Assembly (NCBI GenBank): GCA_052387235.1
Contig: JBQTJJ010000001.1
Coordinates: forward strand, 7,688-71,687
From: JBQTJJ01 sp052387235
Lineage (GTDB): Bacteria; Actinomycetota; Acidimicrobiia; Acidimicrobiales; GCA-2861595
Length of the DNA: 64,000 nucleotides
Direction of reading: 5' to 3'
Under the pieces are notes generated by a model that saw only the letters and a program-made list of their open reading frames with translations, had not been told where the DNA came from and made no database searches. This document shows positions 28,232-36,696 of this stretch, one piece after another. The position numbers and the translations under genes were made by a program. The stretch's first letter is position 1; the number at the start of each line of letters is the position of its first letter.

Positions 28232-29761
28232 GTGACCGGTGTGGACGTGGTGGTCGGCGCCGGCCACAACGGGCTGGTGGCGGCCTGCTACCTGGCCCGG
28301 GCCGGGCGCGACGTGGTCGTGCTGGAGCAGCTCGACCGCCCCGGGGGCGGCTCCCGCACCGAGGAGACCGTGGCCGGCTACCGCTTCGACCTGCACTCGG
28401 CGGCCCACAACATCATCAACATGACCGACATCCCGGCCGAGCTCGACCTGGCCGGCGCCGGCCTCGACTACCTGGAGATGGACCCGTTCTCGATCGCCGT
28501 CCACGCCGACGGCCGGCGGGTCCGCTTCTTCCGGTCCATCGAGGCCACGCTCGACTCCATCGCCGAGGACTCCCCCACCGAGGCGCTCGCCTACCGATGC
28601 TTCCTGGACCAGGCGGTGCCGGTGGTGCGGGCCATCCTCCCCGCCGTCCGGGGCGACACCTCGCGCCGGGCCCTCCCCCGCCAGTTGGCAAGTGTCGTCC
28701 GCTGCCTGCGCCGTCACCCGCTGGCCACCGTCCGCGACGTCCTGAGCCCCTACGAGACGCTGCTGGAGCGCTGGCTCCCGTCCGACCTCACCCGCGGCCC
28801 GGTGGCGGCCTTCGCCGCCCACGCCGGCGTCGGCCCCTCCACCCCTGGTGGCGCGCTGTACGCGTTCTGGCAGGCCGCCTACCACCTGTTCGGGCAGTGG
28901 CACGGACGGGGCGGGGCCCAGAACCTCACCGATGCGCTGGCCGCCCGGCTGCGCTCGCTCGGCGGGCAGCTGCGGTGCTCGGCGCCGGTGGCCAGGATCG
29001 AGGCCCCCGGCGGCCGGGTCCGCGCCGTGGTCCTGGAGGACGGGGAGCGGATCGAGGCGGCAACCGTCCTCACCGCCATGGACCCGAAGACCGCCCTGCT
29101 GGAGCTCCTCCAGCCGCCGCTGGCCGGCGAGGCCGGCGCCGACCTGGCCGCGGCCCGGCGCTCCAACGTGGTGCAGGCCGTCGTCCACGTTGCCACCGAC
29201 CGCCTGCCCGCCTACCCGGGCGCCCGGCACGGGGACTGGAACGGGCTGCAGTCCTACGTCGACGGGCTGGGTGACCTCAGCCGGGCCTGGGCCGCGGCCG
29301 AAGCCGGGCTGCTCCCGGACCCGCTCCCCCTCTACGCCTTCACCCCGTCCGCGCTCGACGACGGCCTGGCGCCGCCAGGTCACCACACCGTCTACCTGGC
29401 CTGCCCGGCCTCGCCGGCGGTGGTGGGGGGCGGCTGGCCGGCCCGGCGGGACGAGCTCGTGGAGCGCAGCCTGGACGTGGTGGAGTCCCGCGCCCCCGGC
29501 TTCCGGGCATCGGTGCAGGGCGTCGCCACCTGGACCCCGGACGAGATGGAGCAGGTGGAGCGGTGGCCCGGGGGCCATCCCATGTACCTCGACATCGCCC
29601 TCGACCAGCTCGGCCCCTTCCGGCCCACCCGGCAGCTGGGCGGCTGGCGCACACCCGTGCGGGGCCTCTTCATCTCAGGGGCCGGCACCAACCCGTCCGG
29701 CGGCATCGCCGGCACGCCGGGGCGCCAGGCGGCCCGGGCCCTGCTCGCCGACCACACCTGA
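28232..29761 (+). CDS. Phytoene-dehydrogenase-related FAD oxidoreductase
   Basis: The product is 509 residues from a GTG at 28232 chosen because it directly precedes the dinucleotide-binding motif VVVGAGHNGLVAACYLARAG; a TAGGGT hexamer ends 8 nt upstream. Earlier in-frame starts exist. The second FAD motif region LEQLDRPGGGSRTEE and the C-terminal LFISGAGTNPSGGIAGTPGR are typical of the CrtI/COG1233 family. Members desaturate, isomerise or oxidise hydrophobic substrates; the particular reaction is unknown. No carotenoid genes are nearby, so a carotenoid role is not supported by context. Confidence 0.82.
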   Translation: MTGVDVVVGAGHNGLVAACYLARAGRDVVVLEQLDRPGGGSRTEETVAGYRFDLHSAAHNIINMTDIPAELDLAGAGLDYLEMDPFSIAVHADGRRVRFFRSIEATLDSIAEDSPTEALAYRCFLDQAVPVVRAILPAVRGDTSRRALPRQLASVVRCLRRHPLATVRDVLSPYETLLERWLPSDLTRGPVAAFAAHAGVGPSTPGGALYAFWQAAYHLFGQWHGRGGAQNLTDALAARLRSLGGQLRCSAPVARIEAPGGRVRAVVLEDGERIEAATVLTAMDPKTALLELLQPPLAGEAGADLAAARRSNVVQAVVHVATDRLPAYPGARHGDWNGLQSYVDGLGDLSRAWAAAEAGLLPDPLPLYAFTPSALDDGLAPPGHHTVYLACPASPAVVGGGWPARRDELVERSLDVVESRAPGFRASVQGVATWTPDEMEQVERWPGGHPMYLDIALDQLGPFRPTRQLGGWRTPVRGLFISGAGTNPSGGIAGTPGRQAARALLADHT

Positions 29762-29842
29762 CCGGGCGAGCGAGAGGCCCTGGCGGACCGGCCCCGGCGG
29801 GCGTACGGTGCCCACCTGAACGACGACGAGAGGGGGACGGCA

Positions 29843-30433
29843 ATGTTCGTACAGGTGATCCAGGGGAAGGTCGCGGACGCCGAGGGCATGCGCCGGCAGG
29901 TGGAGCGCTGGCAGGAGGAGCTGCGGCCGGGCGCCACGGGGTACCTCGGCAGCACCGCCGGCATCGCCGACGACGGGACCTTCGTGGCCTTCGTGCGGTT
30001 CGCGTCAGCCGAGGAGGCGCAGCGAAACAGCGAGCGACCGGAGCAGGGCGCCTGGTGGGCCGAGACCGCCACGTGCATCGACGGTGAGGCCAGCTTCCTC
30101 GAGGGCGACGACGTGGAGACGACGCTGGAGGGCGGGTCGGACCAGGCCGGCTTCGTCCAGATCATGCAGGGCACCGTCACCGACCGCGCCGTCGTCGCGG
30201 CGATGGAGCAGGAGTTCCTGCCCCGGCTCCAGGCCATGCGGCCCGACGTCATCGGCTCGGTACGGCTCTGGTCGGGCTCGCAGTTCACCGACGCCATCTA
30301 CTTCACCAACGAGTCCGACGCCCGCAAGGGCGAGGAGGCCATGGGCCAGGAGGCCGGCGCCGACCTCGAGCGGTGGGCCGAGGTGATCAAGGACGTGAGC
30401 TTCATCGACCTCCGGGACCCCTGGCTCCACTAG
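29843..30433 (+). CDS. Tandem ABM-like (dimeric alpha/beta-barrel) protein
   Basis: The product is 196 residues from an ATG with a good ribosome site (GAGAGGGGGACGG). It consists of two copies of a roughly 95-residue unit: MFVQVIQGKVADAEGMRRQV and GFVQIMQGTVTDRAVVAAME begin the two halves, and each continues with a GxxGS strand and an F/Y-rich strand (TFVAFVRFAS, DAIYFTNESD). This is the pattern of the antibiotic-biosynthesis-monooxygenase-like ferredoxin fold in tandem. No catalytic residues are evident; relatives include monooxygenases and ligand-binding proteins. Function unknown. Confidence 0.72.
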   Translation: MFVQVIQGKVADAEGMRRQVERWQEELRPGATGYLGSTAGIADDGTFVAFVRFASAEEAQRNSERPEQGAWWAETATCIDGEASFLEGDDVETTLEGGSDQAGFVQIMQGTVTDRAVVAAMEQEFLPRLQAMRPDVIGSVRLWSGSQFTDAIYFTNESDARKGEEAMGQEAGADLERWAEVIKDVSFIDLRDPWLH

Positions 30434-30488
30434 AGGGGCAGGCAAGAGCCCGCACCCTCGAGGGGCCGAGCGTCTACCTTCTGCAGAC

Positions 30489-31088
30489 ATGAGACCGGCG
30501 TCGGCCCTCGCACTGGCGGCGGCCCTGGCCCTGGCCGGCTGCAGCTCGGGCGACGGCGGGGAGGCACCCACCACCACGAGGGAGCCGGCGTCCACCACCA
30601 GTGCGCCGGCTTCCACCACCACGACGGCCGGTGCCGCGGCCACCCCCACCACGGGCGTGCCCACCCTGGGCCTGGACGGCATCGGCGCGCTACGCCTCGG
30701 GATGTCACGCGCCGCCGCCGAGCAGACCAGGATGCTCGGCCCGGTGGGGCCGGCGTGCGAGCTGTCAGGGACCACGGGCGCCGACCTGCTCCCGCCGCTC
30801 GAGGGCAGCGTGGAGTTCGGCCCCGACGGCCGCCTGGAATCGATCAACCTGCGGGCCGGCGCCACCACGGCGGAGGGCGTGGCGCCCACCGCCAGCCTGG
30901 ACGAGGTACGCCAGGCCTACGACGGCCGCAACGGCTTCACCCTCACCCGCGACGACAGCCCCGCCGAGGTGTTCGGCATCTTCCTGGAGGAGGCCTCGAA
31001 GGGGGACGCCAGCTACACCTTCGACTTCGACGTGGGCTCGTCCAAGGCGTCGTCGGTGTCGGTGCCGGCTCCCGCGTTCTGCGATTGA
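30489..31088 (+). CDS. Secreted lipoprotein of unknown function
   Basis: The product is 199 residues. The signal ends LALAGC (lipidated Cys 18), followed by a Thr/Ser/Pro-rich linker to about residue 58 and a roughly 140-residue domain with LDGIGALRLGMSRAAAEQT and ACELSG, ending in FCD; two cysteines could form a disulfide. The GxxRLGMSxxEAE-type opening is common in exported bacterial proteins of unknown function. TACCTT ends 8 nt before the ATG. Its last 76 bp overlap the convergent glyoxalase-fold gene. Confidence 0.75.
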   Translation: MRPASALALAAALALAGCSSGDGGEAPTTTREPASTTSAPASTTTTAGAAATPTTGVPTLGLDGIGALRLGMSRAAAEQTRMLGPVGPACELSGTTGADLLPPLEGSVEFGPDGRLESINLRAGATTAEGVAPTASLDEVRQAYDGRNGFTLTRDDSPAEVFGIFLEEASKGDASYTFDFDVGSSKASSVSVPAPAFCD

Positions 31089-31552
31089 ACCTCGACCGGT
31101 GCGTACCCGACGGCGGGCGTCCCCGGGGGGTTGTGGACGCCGGGCCGGGCGTCCGGGTTCGGGACGCACACCTCGCCCTCCAGCCCGTCGGGGTCGCGGA
31201 AGAACAGGCTCAGGACCGGGCCGAAATCAGTGACGAACCCGTCCGTGGACCCCAACTCGATGAGCCGGTCGCGGATGGTGTCGAAGGCCTCGAGTGACGC
31301 CGCTTGCAGCCCGAGGTGGTCGATGCGGCCCCGCCCCAGCATCGGCGTCTGTCGCTCGGCCTCGGTGTTCCCCTCGACCTCGAACACGTTGAGCTGGGCC
31401 GTGGGGCCGATGTCGATGAAGGTGAGGAGCGCACCCTCACCTGCCTCCATCTGGCCGCTCGACGTGGCCTCGAACACCTCCTGGTAGAACCGGACCAGCC
31501 GCTGCGTGTCGCCCGTGAGAAGGGCCACGTGGTTGACGCCGTCGAGGAGCAT
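31013..31552 (-). CDS. VOC/glyoxalase-fold protein
   Basis: The product is 179 residues. The first 130 residues form a vicinal-oxygen-chelate domain: GVNHVALLTGDTQRLVRFYQ (metal His), IDHLGLQAASLEAFD (second His) and LSLFFRDPDGLEGEVCVPNP (metal Glu near the end). VOC enzymes include glyoxalase I, ring-cleavage dioxygenases and resistance proteins; the substrate is not predictable. The C-terminal 40-50 residues are acidic and disordered and are encoded in the region overlapping the lipoprotein gene on the other strand, so the tail is probably a recent read-through extension. Confidence 0.78.
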   Translation of the reverse strand: MLLDGVNHVALLTGDTQRLVRFYQEVFEATSSGQMEAGEGALLTFIDIGPTAQLNVFEVEGNTEAERQTPMLGRGRIDHLGLQAASLEAFDTIRDRLIELGSTDGFVTDFGPVLSLFFRDPDGLEGEVCVPNPDARPGVHNPPGTPAVGYAPVEVQSQNAGAGTDTDDALDEPTSKSKV

Positions 31553-31608
31553 GGCCGAAGCGTAGGCCCTGTTCCAGGCACTCCCTCGACGAGATCTTTA
31601 GGAAAGGC

Positions 31609-31637
31609 TTGCACCTTCGAGGCGAGCGACCTACCGT
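31609..31637 (+). promoter_or_regulatory. Putative sigma70-type promoter of the cupredoxin gene
   Basis: TTGCAC (31609-31614), a 17-bp spacer and TACCGT (31632-31637) lie 31 bp before the ATG at 31669, with a ribosome site GGGGAGG between. Spacing and hexamers fit an actinobacterial housekeeping promoter. Confidence 0.5.
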
Positions 31638-31668
31638 TCACATCTCGTTCACGGGGAGGCTGGGAACC

Positions 31669-32883
31669 ATGCATTTTCAGCGGCTGTTTTCGATCGTCGC
31701 GGTCGTAGCGCTCGTTGCGACCGGTTGCGGTGATGACGACGATGACGACACCGGTGCCACGCAATCGACCCAGGCGGCCGGGGGTGGCGGGGGCAGGATC
31801 ACCGTGGACGTCGATGCCGACACCGACGATCCGAACGCGTTCCACCTCGGGTACTTCCCGGCAGCCGTGAAGGTCCGGCCGGGCGACACCGTCGTCTACA
31901 AGTCCAATTTCACGGGCGAGCCGCACACCATCAGCTTCGGCTCGTTGATCACGCCCGCCATCGAGGCAGTCGAGAACGCCACGCCCGAGCAGCTCGCAGC
32001 GGACGAGCCGCCGCCGGCCTTCGAGCCTTTGCTCAAGTACGCCATGCTCCCGGAGGGCCCCGGCGACGCCAACCAGGTCTCCGCCAACCCGTGCTTCGTC
32101 ACGAGCGGCGAGCTCCCGGCCGACACCACCCAACCGTGTGCGGAGCAGGAGCCGGTGCCCTTCACGGGCAAGGAGGTGTTCTACAACTCCGGGTTCCTCG
32201 CTGACGAGGAGGAGTTCGAGGTCAAGCTGGCGGACGACATCGCGCCAGGCATCTACAAGGGCTTCTGCATGCTCCATTTCACCGAGATGGTCTCCACCAT
32301 CGAGGTGGTCGCGGACGACGCCGACGCGACGAGCGAGGACGAGGCCCGCGCCCAGGCCGGAAAGGAGCTGGAGGCCGTCACGGCCAAGGCCAAGGAGGCG
32401 TACGAGAAGGCAAAGGCATCGGCCCAGCCCGGTACCGTGCTGTCGGGCGATCCCGTGACCGAGGAGGAAGAGCGGACCGGCCCACCGAAGCCCAACACGA
32501 CCGTCGGTCTCGCCGAGTTCACTCCGGCCGAGAGCTCTGTGGCCGCGGGGGATTCTGTGACCTGGACCATCAATGGTCCCCACACCATCACGTTCAACGC
32601 TCCAGAGGACGCCAAGGTGGTGATCGCAAAGGGGCCGGACGGCAACACGCACCTGGTCCAGAAGGCGGTGACGCCGGCGAAGTTCAACGTGCCGCCCCCG
32701 CCCGAGGGGGAACCGGAGGGCCCGCCGCCGACCGTCGACCTCGGTTCCTACGACGGCACAGGCTTCGCCAGCACGGGGCTCCAGTTCGGCGGCTCGTTCA
32801 AGGTCACCTTCACCAAGCCGGGCACCTACAACTACGTCTGTGTCGTCCACCCGGAGATGGAGGGCACCGTCAAGGTGACGTAG
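31669..32883 (+). CDS. Two-domain cupredoxin-like lipoprotein
   Basis: The product is 404 residues from the ATG at 31669 (ribosome site GGGGAGG); a longer in-frame start is rejected. The lipobox is LVATGC, followed by an Asp run. Two blue-copper-like domains are visible. Domain 1 (about 45-225) has GEPHTISFG and the copper loop GFCMLHFTEM (Cys, His, Met ligands), with a roughly 90-residue insertion holding two extra cysteines. Domain 2 (about 285-404) has GPHTITFN and YVCVVHPEMEG. A Lys/Ala/Glu-rich helical linker joins them. It is probably an extracytoplasmic electron-transfer or copper-handling protein; the partner is unknown. Confidence 0.85.
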   Translation: MHFQRLFSIVAVVALVATGCGDDDDDDTGATQSTQAAGGGGGRITVDVDADTDDPNAFHLGYFPAAVKVRPGDTVVYKSNFTGEPHTISFGSLITPAIEAVENATPEQLAADEPPPAFEPLLKYAMLPEGPGDANQVSANPCFVTSGELPADTTQPCAEQEPVPFTGKEVFYNSGFLADEEEFEVKLADDIAPGIYKGFCMLHFTEMVSTIEVVADDADATSEDEARAQAGKELEAVTAKAKEAYEKAKASAQPGTVLSGDPVTEEEERTGPPKPNTTVGLAEFTPAESSVAAGDSVTWTINGPHTITFNAPEDAKVVIAKGPDGNTHLVQKAVTPAKFNVPPPPEGEPEGPPPTVDLGSYDGTGFASTGLQFGGSFKVTFTKPGTYNYVCVVHPEMEGTVKVT

Positions 32884-32935
32884 CGGTGGCCGGGCGGATG
32901 AACCGGCCTTTCGCCTTGACACCCTGAGGGCCATC

Positions 32936-32970
32936 CACGTCGGTGTCGAGCACGTCGAGCCGCTCGGGGC
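32936..32970 (+). repeat. Left copy of 35-bp direct repeat flanking the injection-system cluster
   Basis: These 35 bases are identical, in the same orientation, to 58257-58291; allowing one inserted C the match extends to about 41 bp. The right copy is coding (minus strand, ERLDVLDTDV of the siderophore-binding protein). The left copy lies in the 156-bp non-coding gap between the cupredoxin gene and the PAAR-like gene and encodes the same peptide fragment with no surrounding gene. I see nothing else in the gap except a weak GC hairpin near 33012. Confidence 0.9.
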
Positions 32971-33039
32971 CTCACCGAAGCGTCGGCCCGGGCAGCAGTG
33001 CCGACGCGACCAGCCCGCCCGGTCGGGCAGTGGCTCGGC

Positions 33040-33429
33040 TCACGTGCCGTCGACCGTGGCCTGCCCCGGGTTGGTGATGCTGATCACGCCGCCCCACGTG
33101 CACATGCAGGTGCAGACGTCGGTGAGGGCCGGGGTGCCCCCGATGAGCACGGTGGCGGCGCCGGGCGTCCACGGCGCCGTCGTCACCGGGATGCACGGCT
33201 GGGGCGTCAGCACCCCCGACGCGGCCGACGTGGCCGCCGCCACCTGGGGGTTGGACGGCGTGGTGCACATCCCGAACGGGGCCAGGTTGGCCATGGGCAC
33301 GCTGTCCGTGACGACCGCTCCAGGCGGGCCGCCGGCGTTCGTGCGCTTGGCGGGAGGCACGGTGAGGGTGGACGGGTTGGTACCCATCGTGCAGGCCACC
33401 ATCGCACCGGACACGACCAGCTTGGGCAC
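33040..33429 (-). CDS. PAAR-like spike-tip protein (DUF4280 type)
   Basis: The product is 129 residues. It begins LVVSGAMVACTMGTNPSTL and continues with PMANLAPFGMC, NPQVAAAT, LTPQPCIPV and CTCMCTWGGVISITNPGQ, the cysteine- and Gly/Pro-rich pattern of DUF4280 PAAR-like proteins. These form the metal-stabilised tip on the spike of contractile injection systems and type VI systems. It lies on the minus strand at the left end of the cluster, away from the spike gene at 48625. The start has CCAGGAAGGGAGG upstream. Confidence 0.85.
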   Translation of the reverse strand: MPKLVVSGAMVACTMGTNPSTLTVPPAKRTNAGGPPGAVVTDSVPMANLAPFGMCTTPSNPQVAAATSAASGVLTPQPCIPVTTAPWTPGAATVLIGGTPALTDVCTCMCTWGGVISITNPGQATVDGT

Positions 33430-33452
33430 GGTCGGAGCCTCCCTTCCTGGGG

Positions 33453-34619
33453 TCAGCGATGGACGAGCTGGGTGAGGCGCACGAGTTGGGCCACATCCCG
33501 GCCCGACGGGGTCACCGTGGGGGGGACCACCAGGAAGGCGGTCGCGGCAGATGGGCCGCCCCCCACCTCCCCCACCGCCTGCCGGGGCCCGGGGGCGTCG
33601 CCCGGCATCACCAGCATCTGCGTGGAGAAGGATCCGGTGGCGTCGGCGGTGACGGCCTTCTCGCCCAGGCCGGGCAGCCAGCGCAGGGTGACGGCGGCGT
33701 TGGCCGGGTAGCCGGTCCCGTTCAGCTGGGTCACGAAGCCCGGCGGCCCGATGCAGGGCGAGCAGGTCAGCACCACCACGCCCGGCACGGTGGGCGGGAT
33801 GGTGGTGGTCGTGGTGGGGATGGTGCTGTCCGGGGTGGTGGGCCTCGTCGTCGATGACGAGGAGGACGACGACGAGGACGAGCTGCTGCTGCTACTACTA
33901 CTGCTGCTGCTTGACGAGGTGGTGGTGCCAGGCGGCTTGCAGGGGACGTTCCAGTCCAGGCGGGCGCTCGCGCCTCGCTGGTCGCCGGCCCGCACCGTGT
34001 AGCTGCCGGCCGCCGCCTCGGGCTGGGCGGGGACGGCCCAGCCCGTGACCTGCCAGGTGCCGCTGGCGGTGACCGTGGCCGTGATGCGGGTGATCACGGT
34101 CTCCAGGCGGTAGAAGACCACCGTCACGATGTTCTGGGCCGTCGCCCCCCCCTGCCAGAGCGTCCCCGAGGCGGTGACCGACCAGGTGCCCGGCGCGGCG
34201 GGGCCGCACTGCTCCTCGCCGGTAGCCGCGTACGAGGGCTCGTCGTAGGCCCGCATGTCGGGCACGGACAGGAACGGGGCGCTGGCCGTGACGTTGAAGC
34301 AGGTCGTCCCGCACACCGTCTGGGTGGCCATCACGGTGTAGGTGCCGCCCGCCCGCCGGGCGGGCGCGATCGGGAGGGAGAACATGCCCTGGCCGTTGGC
34401 GGCGGTGCCACCGGCCGGGGCGCCGGCGAAGGTGACGTCGACCTTGCCGTTCGGGGCGAACCCGGTGCCGGTGACGGTGATGGACCATGTGCCGCTGGTG
34501 CCGGCCGGGGCCGACGAAGGGGTGAGGGTGATGGCGGCGCTGCTCTGCGCCGACGCGGCCGGGACCAGGACGGCGCCGGCCAGCAGGGCGGCGGCGACCA
34601 GGACCCGGGCCCGGCTCAT
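33453..34619 (-). CDS. Secreted Ig-like (IPT/TIG) repeat protein with poly-Ser linker
   Basis: The product is 388 residues from the ATG at 34619, which overlaps the upstream stop. A Sec signal ends VPAASAQ. Two or three Ig-like beta domains are suggested by ITLTPSSAPAGTSGTWSITV and VVVLTCSPCIGPPGFVTQLN, each beginning with a Pro/Gly strand typical of IPT/TIG folds. Between them (about 231-257) is an uninterrupted run of more than 20 serines encoded by mixed AGC/AGT/TCG codons, then a Thr/Pro linker. It is probably a surface or extracellular accessory protein of the injection-system locus; its ligand is unknown. Confidence 0.75.
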   Translation of the reverse strand: MSRARVLVAAALLAGAVLVPAASAQSSAAITLTPSSAPAGTSGTWSITVTGTGFAPNGKVDVTFAGAPAGGTAANGQGMFSLPIAPARRAGGTYTVMATQTVCGTTCFNVTASAPFLSVPDMRAYDEPSYAATGEEQCGPAAPGTWSVTASGTLWQGGATAQNIVTVVFYRLETVITRITATVTASGTWQVTGWAVPAQPEAAAGSYTVRAGDQRGASARLDWNVPCKPPGTTTSSSSSSSSSSSSSSSSSSSSSSTTRPTTPDSTIPTTTTTIPPTVPGVVVLTCSPCIGPPGFVTQLNGTGYPANAAVTLRWLPGLGEKAVTADATGSFSTQMLVMPGDAPGPRQAVGEVGGGPSAATAFLVVPPTVTPSGRDVAQLVRLTQLVHR

Positions 34620-35854
34620 GTCCCGATGGTCTTCACGAACCCCGCGAGGTAGACGGCAGTTGTGCAGGCCGGGCTGGCGCACTCGACGTGGAGCGTGACC
34701 TTGGTTCCTGGGGACACGATGACGGGTGACACGAAGTGGTAGTCCAAGTCCCGGAAGTTGGCCAGGTTGAGGCGAAGCAGGACCCGGTCACCCCGCTTCA
34801 ATTCCACGATACCGCTGTCCCCGGCGGGGTTCTGGAGCACGATGTCGGTGAGCGAGAAGACCTGCTTGTCGCCCACCGTGACGGCATCCTCGAGCACCCC
34901 GGGCCCGTTCACGGCCAGCCTGGCGTCGAACGGGTTCCCGAGGTCCGTCTCCACCTCCTCGGCGCCGGCCTGGGCGCCGGGCGGCGTGCCGCCCGAGTCC
35001 CCGCCCCCGGTGTCGATCTGGGGTGCGGCCGCGCCGACCTGCTTGGCCAGGTCCTGCAGGGCTTCCTCGGTCTGCTCCAGGGGCTCCTCCACCGCCTCCT
35101 TCGCCGCCGACTCCACGGTCGGCTTGAGCAGGGTGAACCACAGGATGACCAGCAGGAGCAGGAGGGCCAGCACGGCCAGGAGGACCTTCCAGAACCAGCT
35201 GGGCAGGCGGGGCTCTTGGAGATAGGAGCCGTCGACGGTGATCGGCGCGGCGCCGTCCGCCTCCACCGACACCTGGAACGGCAGCGTCTTCGGCCGCCCC
35301 CGCCAGAACGTCTTGAGCGGGCGGACCACGACCTTGGAGAACGTGGCGGTGTCGGGCTCGGCCACCAGCGCAGGGGGCCCGAACGAGAAGCGGAGCAGGT
35401 CGGCCGGGTCGGCGGCGGTGAGCACGGCGTTGACGCGGGTGTTGCCCCGGTTGTCGAGGGCCAGCTCGTGGCGCCCGACCCGGCCGCCGTGGGAAGTCCG
35501 CGGAAGCAGCTCGGCCGAGACGTCGACGAAACCGCCGACCTCGAGGGTGCCCTCCTCCACCATCCCGCCGGCCGGGTCCTCCTTGGACGACACCTTGACC
35601 GCGAAGGGGATGGCGCCGGACCGGGCCTCCGCCGATCGGGGCACGGTGAAGCGGATGTGGGCGACGCCCTCTGCACCGGGGAACAGCGACAGGCTGGGTG
35701 GGTCGGCGGTGGCCCAGGCGGCGGCGTCGCCGAGGATCTCGAAGGTGAACTGGTCCACGACGGTGCCGGTGTTGCGGAGGCGGACGTCGACGACGACGGT
35801 CCCTCCGGGCTCGACCTGCAGCGCCGAAGACGAGAGGGAGGCGGTCGCGCCCAC
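34616..35854 (-). CDS. Membrane protein with extended Ig-like domains, injection-system associated
   Basis: About 412 residues from a GTG at 35854 (a TTG at 35890 would add 12 residues). The N-terminal half has ALQVEPGGTVVVDVRLRNTG and related beta-sandwich strands, resembling the COG1470-type Ig-like repeat proteins often found beside actinobacterial eCIS genes. A single transmembrane segment (WFWKVLLAVLALLLLLVILW, about 220-243) is followed by a helical Glu-rich stretch and a second beta domain. There is no signal peptide, so topology is uncertain. It may tether or position particles at the membrane; this is inference. Confidence 0.75.
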   Translation of the reverse strand: MGATASLSSSALQVEPGGTVVVDVRLRNTGTVVDQFTFEILGDAAAWATADPPSLSLFPGAEGVAHIRFTVPRSAEARSGAIPFAVKVSSKEDPAGGMVEEGTLEVGGFVDVSAELLPRTSHGGRVGRHELALDNRGNTRVNAVLTAADPADLLRFSFGPPALVAEPDTATFSKVVVRPLKTFWRGRPKTLPFQVSVEADGAAPITVDGSYLQEPRLPSWFWKVLLAVLALLLLLVILWFTLLKPTVESAAKEAVEEPLEQTEEALQDLAKQVGAAAPQIDTGGGDSGGTPPGAQAGAEEVETDLGNPFDARLAVNGPGVLEDAVTVGDKQVFSLTDIVLQNPAGDSGIVELKRGDRVLLRLNLANFRDLDYHFVSPVIVSPGTKVTLHVECASPACTTAVYLAGFVKTIGT

Positions 35855-35926
35855 GGCCCCGCAACATACGCCCGGGACCTGCGCCGTCAAAGGGCCCCGG
35901 GGAAGCCACCGGGGCAGCTCGCACTG

Positions 35927-35964
35927 CCCGTTCGGGTGACCTTCGCGGGAGGCCCGTTCGGGCC
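35927..35964. promoter_or_regulatory. Two copies of CCCGTTCGGG in a divergent promoter region
   Basis: The palindrome CCCGTTCGGG occurs at 35927-35936 and 35953-35962, 26 bp apart, the second inside the longer palindrome GGCCCGTTCGGGCC (35951-35964). They lie between the minus-strand membrane-protein operon and the LuxR-type regulator gene. The pairing and position suggest operators for one of the two regulators in the cluster. Confidence 0.4.
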
Positions 35965-36048
35965 GTCCCGTGTGGAGCGCGCGTAGAGCCGTTGCGGAGG
36001 GGACCGTGCAAGAGTGCGGGCCCGGCGGGGGAAGGAGCAGGAACGAAA

Positions 36049-36675
36049 GTGGCCGATCGCATCCCCGTGTTCGTCTATGCCGCGGACCCGATCTCCCAGG
36101 CCGGGCTGGTGGCGCAGCTCCGCAGCCGGCCGGAGGTGACCGTCGTGGCCGCGGGCGACGTGGACACCGCCGTGGTGGCCATCGTCCTCTGCGACGAGAT
36201 CGACGACGAGGCCCTCAAGGCGGCCCGGGCCGTACAGCGCAACGGCTGTCCCAAGCTGGTGCTGGTGGCCACCCGCCTCGACGACGCCGGCCTCCTCCGG
36301 GCCGCGGAGACCGGCGCCAGCGGCCTCTTGCGCCGGAGCGAGGCCTCGCCCGAGCGCCTGGTGACGTGCGTCCGGTCGGCCCTGGCCGGCGACGGGGCCG
36401 TCCCGCCCGACCTGCTGGGCCGGCTGCTCGACCAGGTGGGCCGCCTGCAGCGCCAGGTGCTGGCACCCCGCGGCCTCACCATGAGCGGCATGGCCGAGCG
36501 GGAGCTGGAGGTGCTCCGGCTCGTGGCCGACGGCCTCGACACGGCCGAGATCGCCAGCCGGCTCTCCTACTCGGAGCGCACGGTGAAGAACGTCATCCAC
36601 GACATCACGTCCCGCTTCCAGCTGCGCAACCGGGCCCACGCCGTCGCCTACGCCGTGCGGGAGGGCCTCATCTGA
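36049..36675 (+). CDS. LuxR-type regulator with degenerate receiver domain
   Basis: The product is 208 residues from a GTG at 36049 with GAAGGAG upstream. The C-terminal HTH (about 142-205) is typical: MAERELEVLRLVADGLDTAE and SYSERTVKNVIHDI. The N-terminal part has a receiver-like fold but the usual acidic pair is AADP (residues 10-13) and the phosphoacceptor strand reads VAIVLCDEIDDE, so phosphorylation is doubtful. No kinase is adjacent. It is the first gene of the plus-strand injection-system region and is followed by a long inverted repeat, so it probably controls the operon in response to a non-phosphorelay cue. Confidence 0.82.
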   Translation: MADRIPVFVYAADPISQAGLVAQLRSRPEVTVVAAGDVDTAVVAIVLCDEIDDEALKAARAVQRNGCPKLVLVATRLDDAGLLRAAETGASGLLRRSEASPERLVTCVRSALAGDGAVPPDLLGRLLDQVGRLQRQVLAPRGLTMSGMAERELEVLRLVADGLDTAEIASRLSYSERTVKNVIHDITSRFQLRNRAHAVAYAVREGLI

Positions 36676-36696
36676 CCGGCTGACCCCGCCGGCGCC

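Noticed and set aside
33850..33925. Trinucleotide repeat tract in the secreted Ig-like gene considered as a phase-variable microsatellite
   Set aside because: Codons are mixed (AGC, AGT, TCG) and the unit is a triplet, so length change would not shift the frame; it is better read as a poly-Ser linker.
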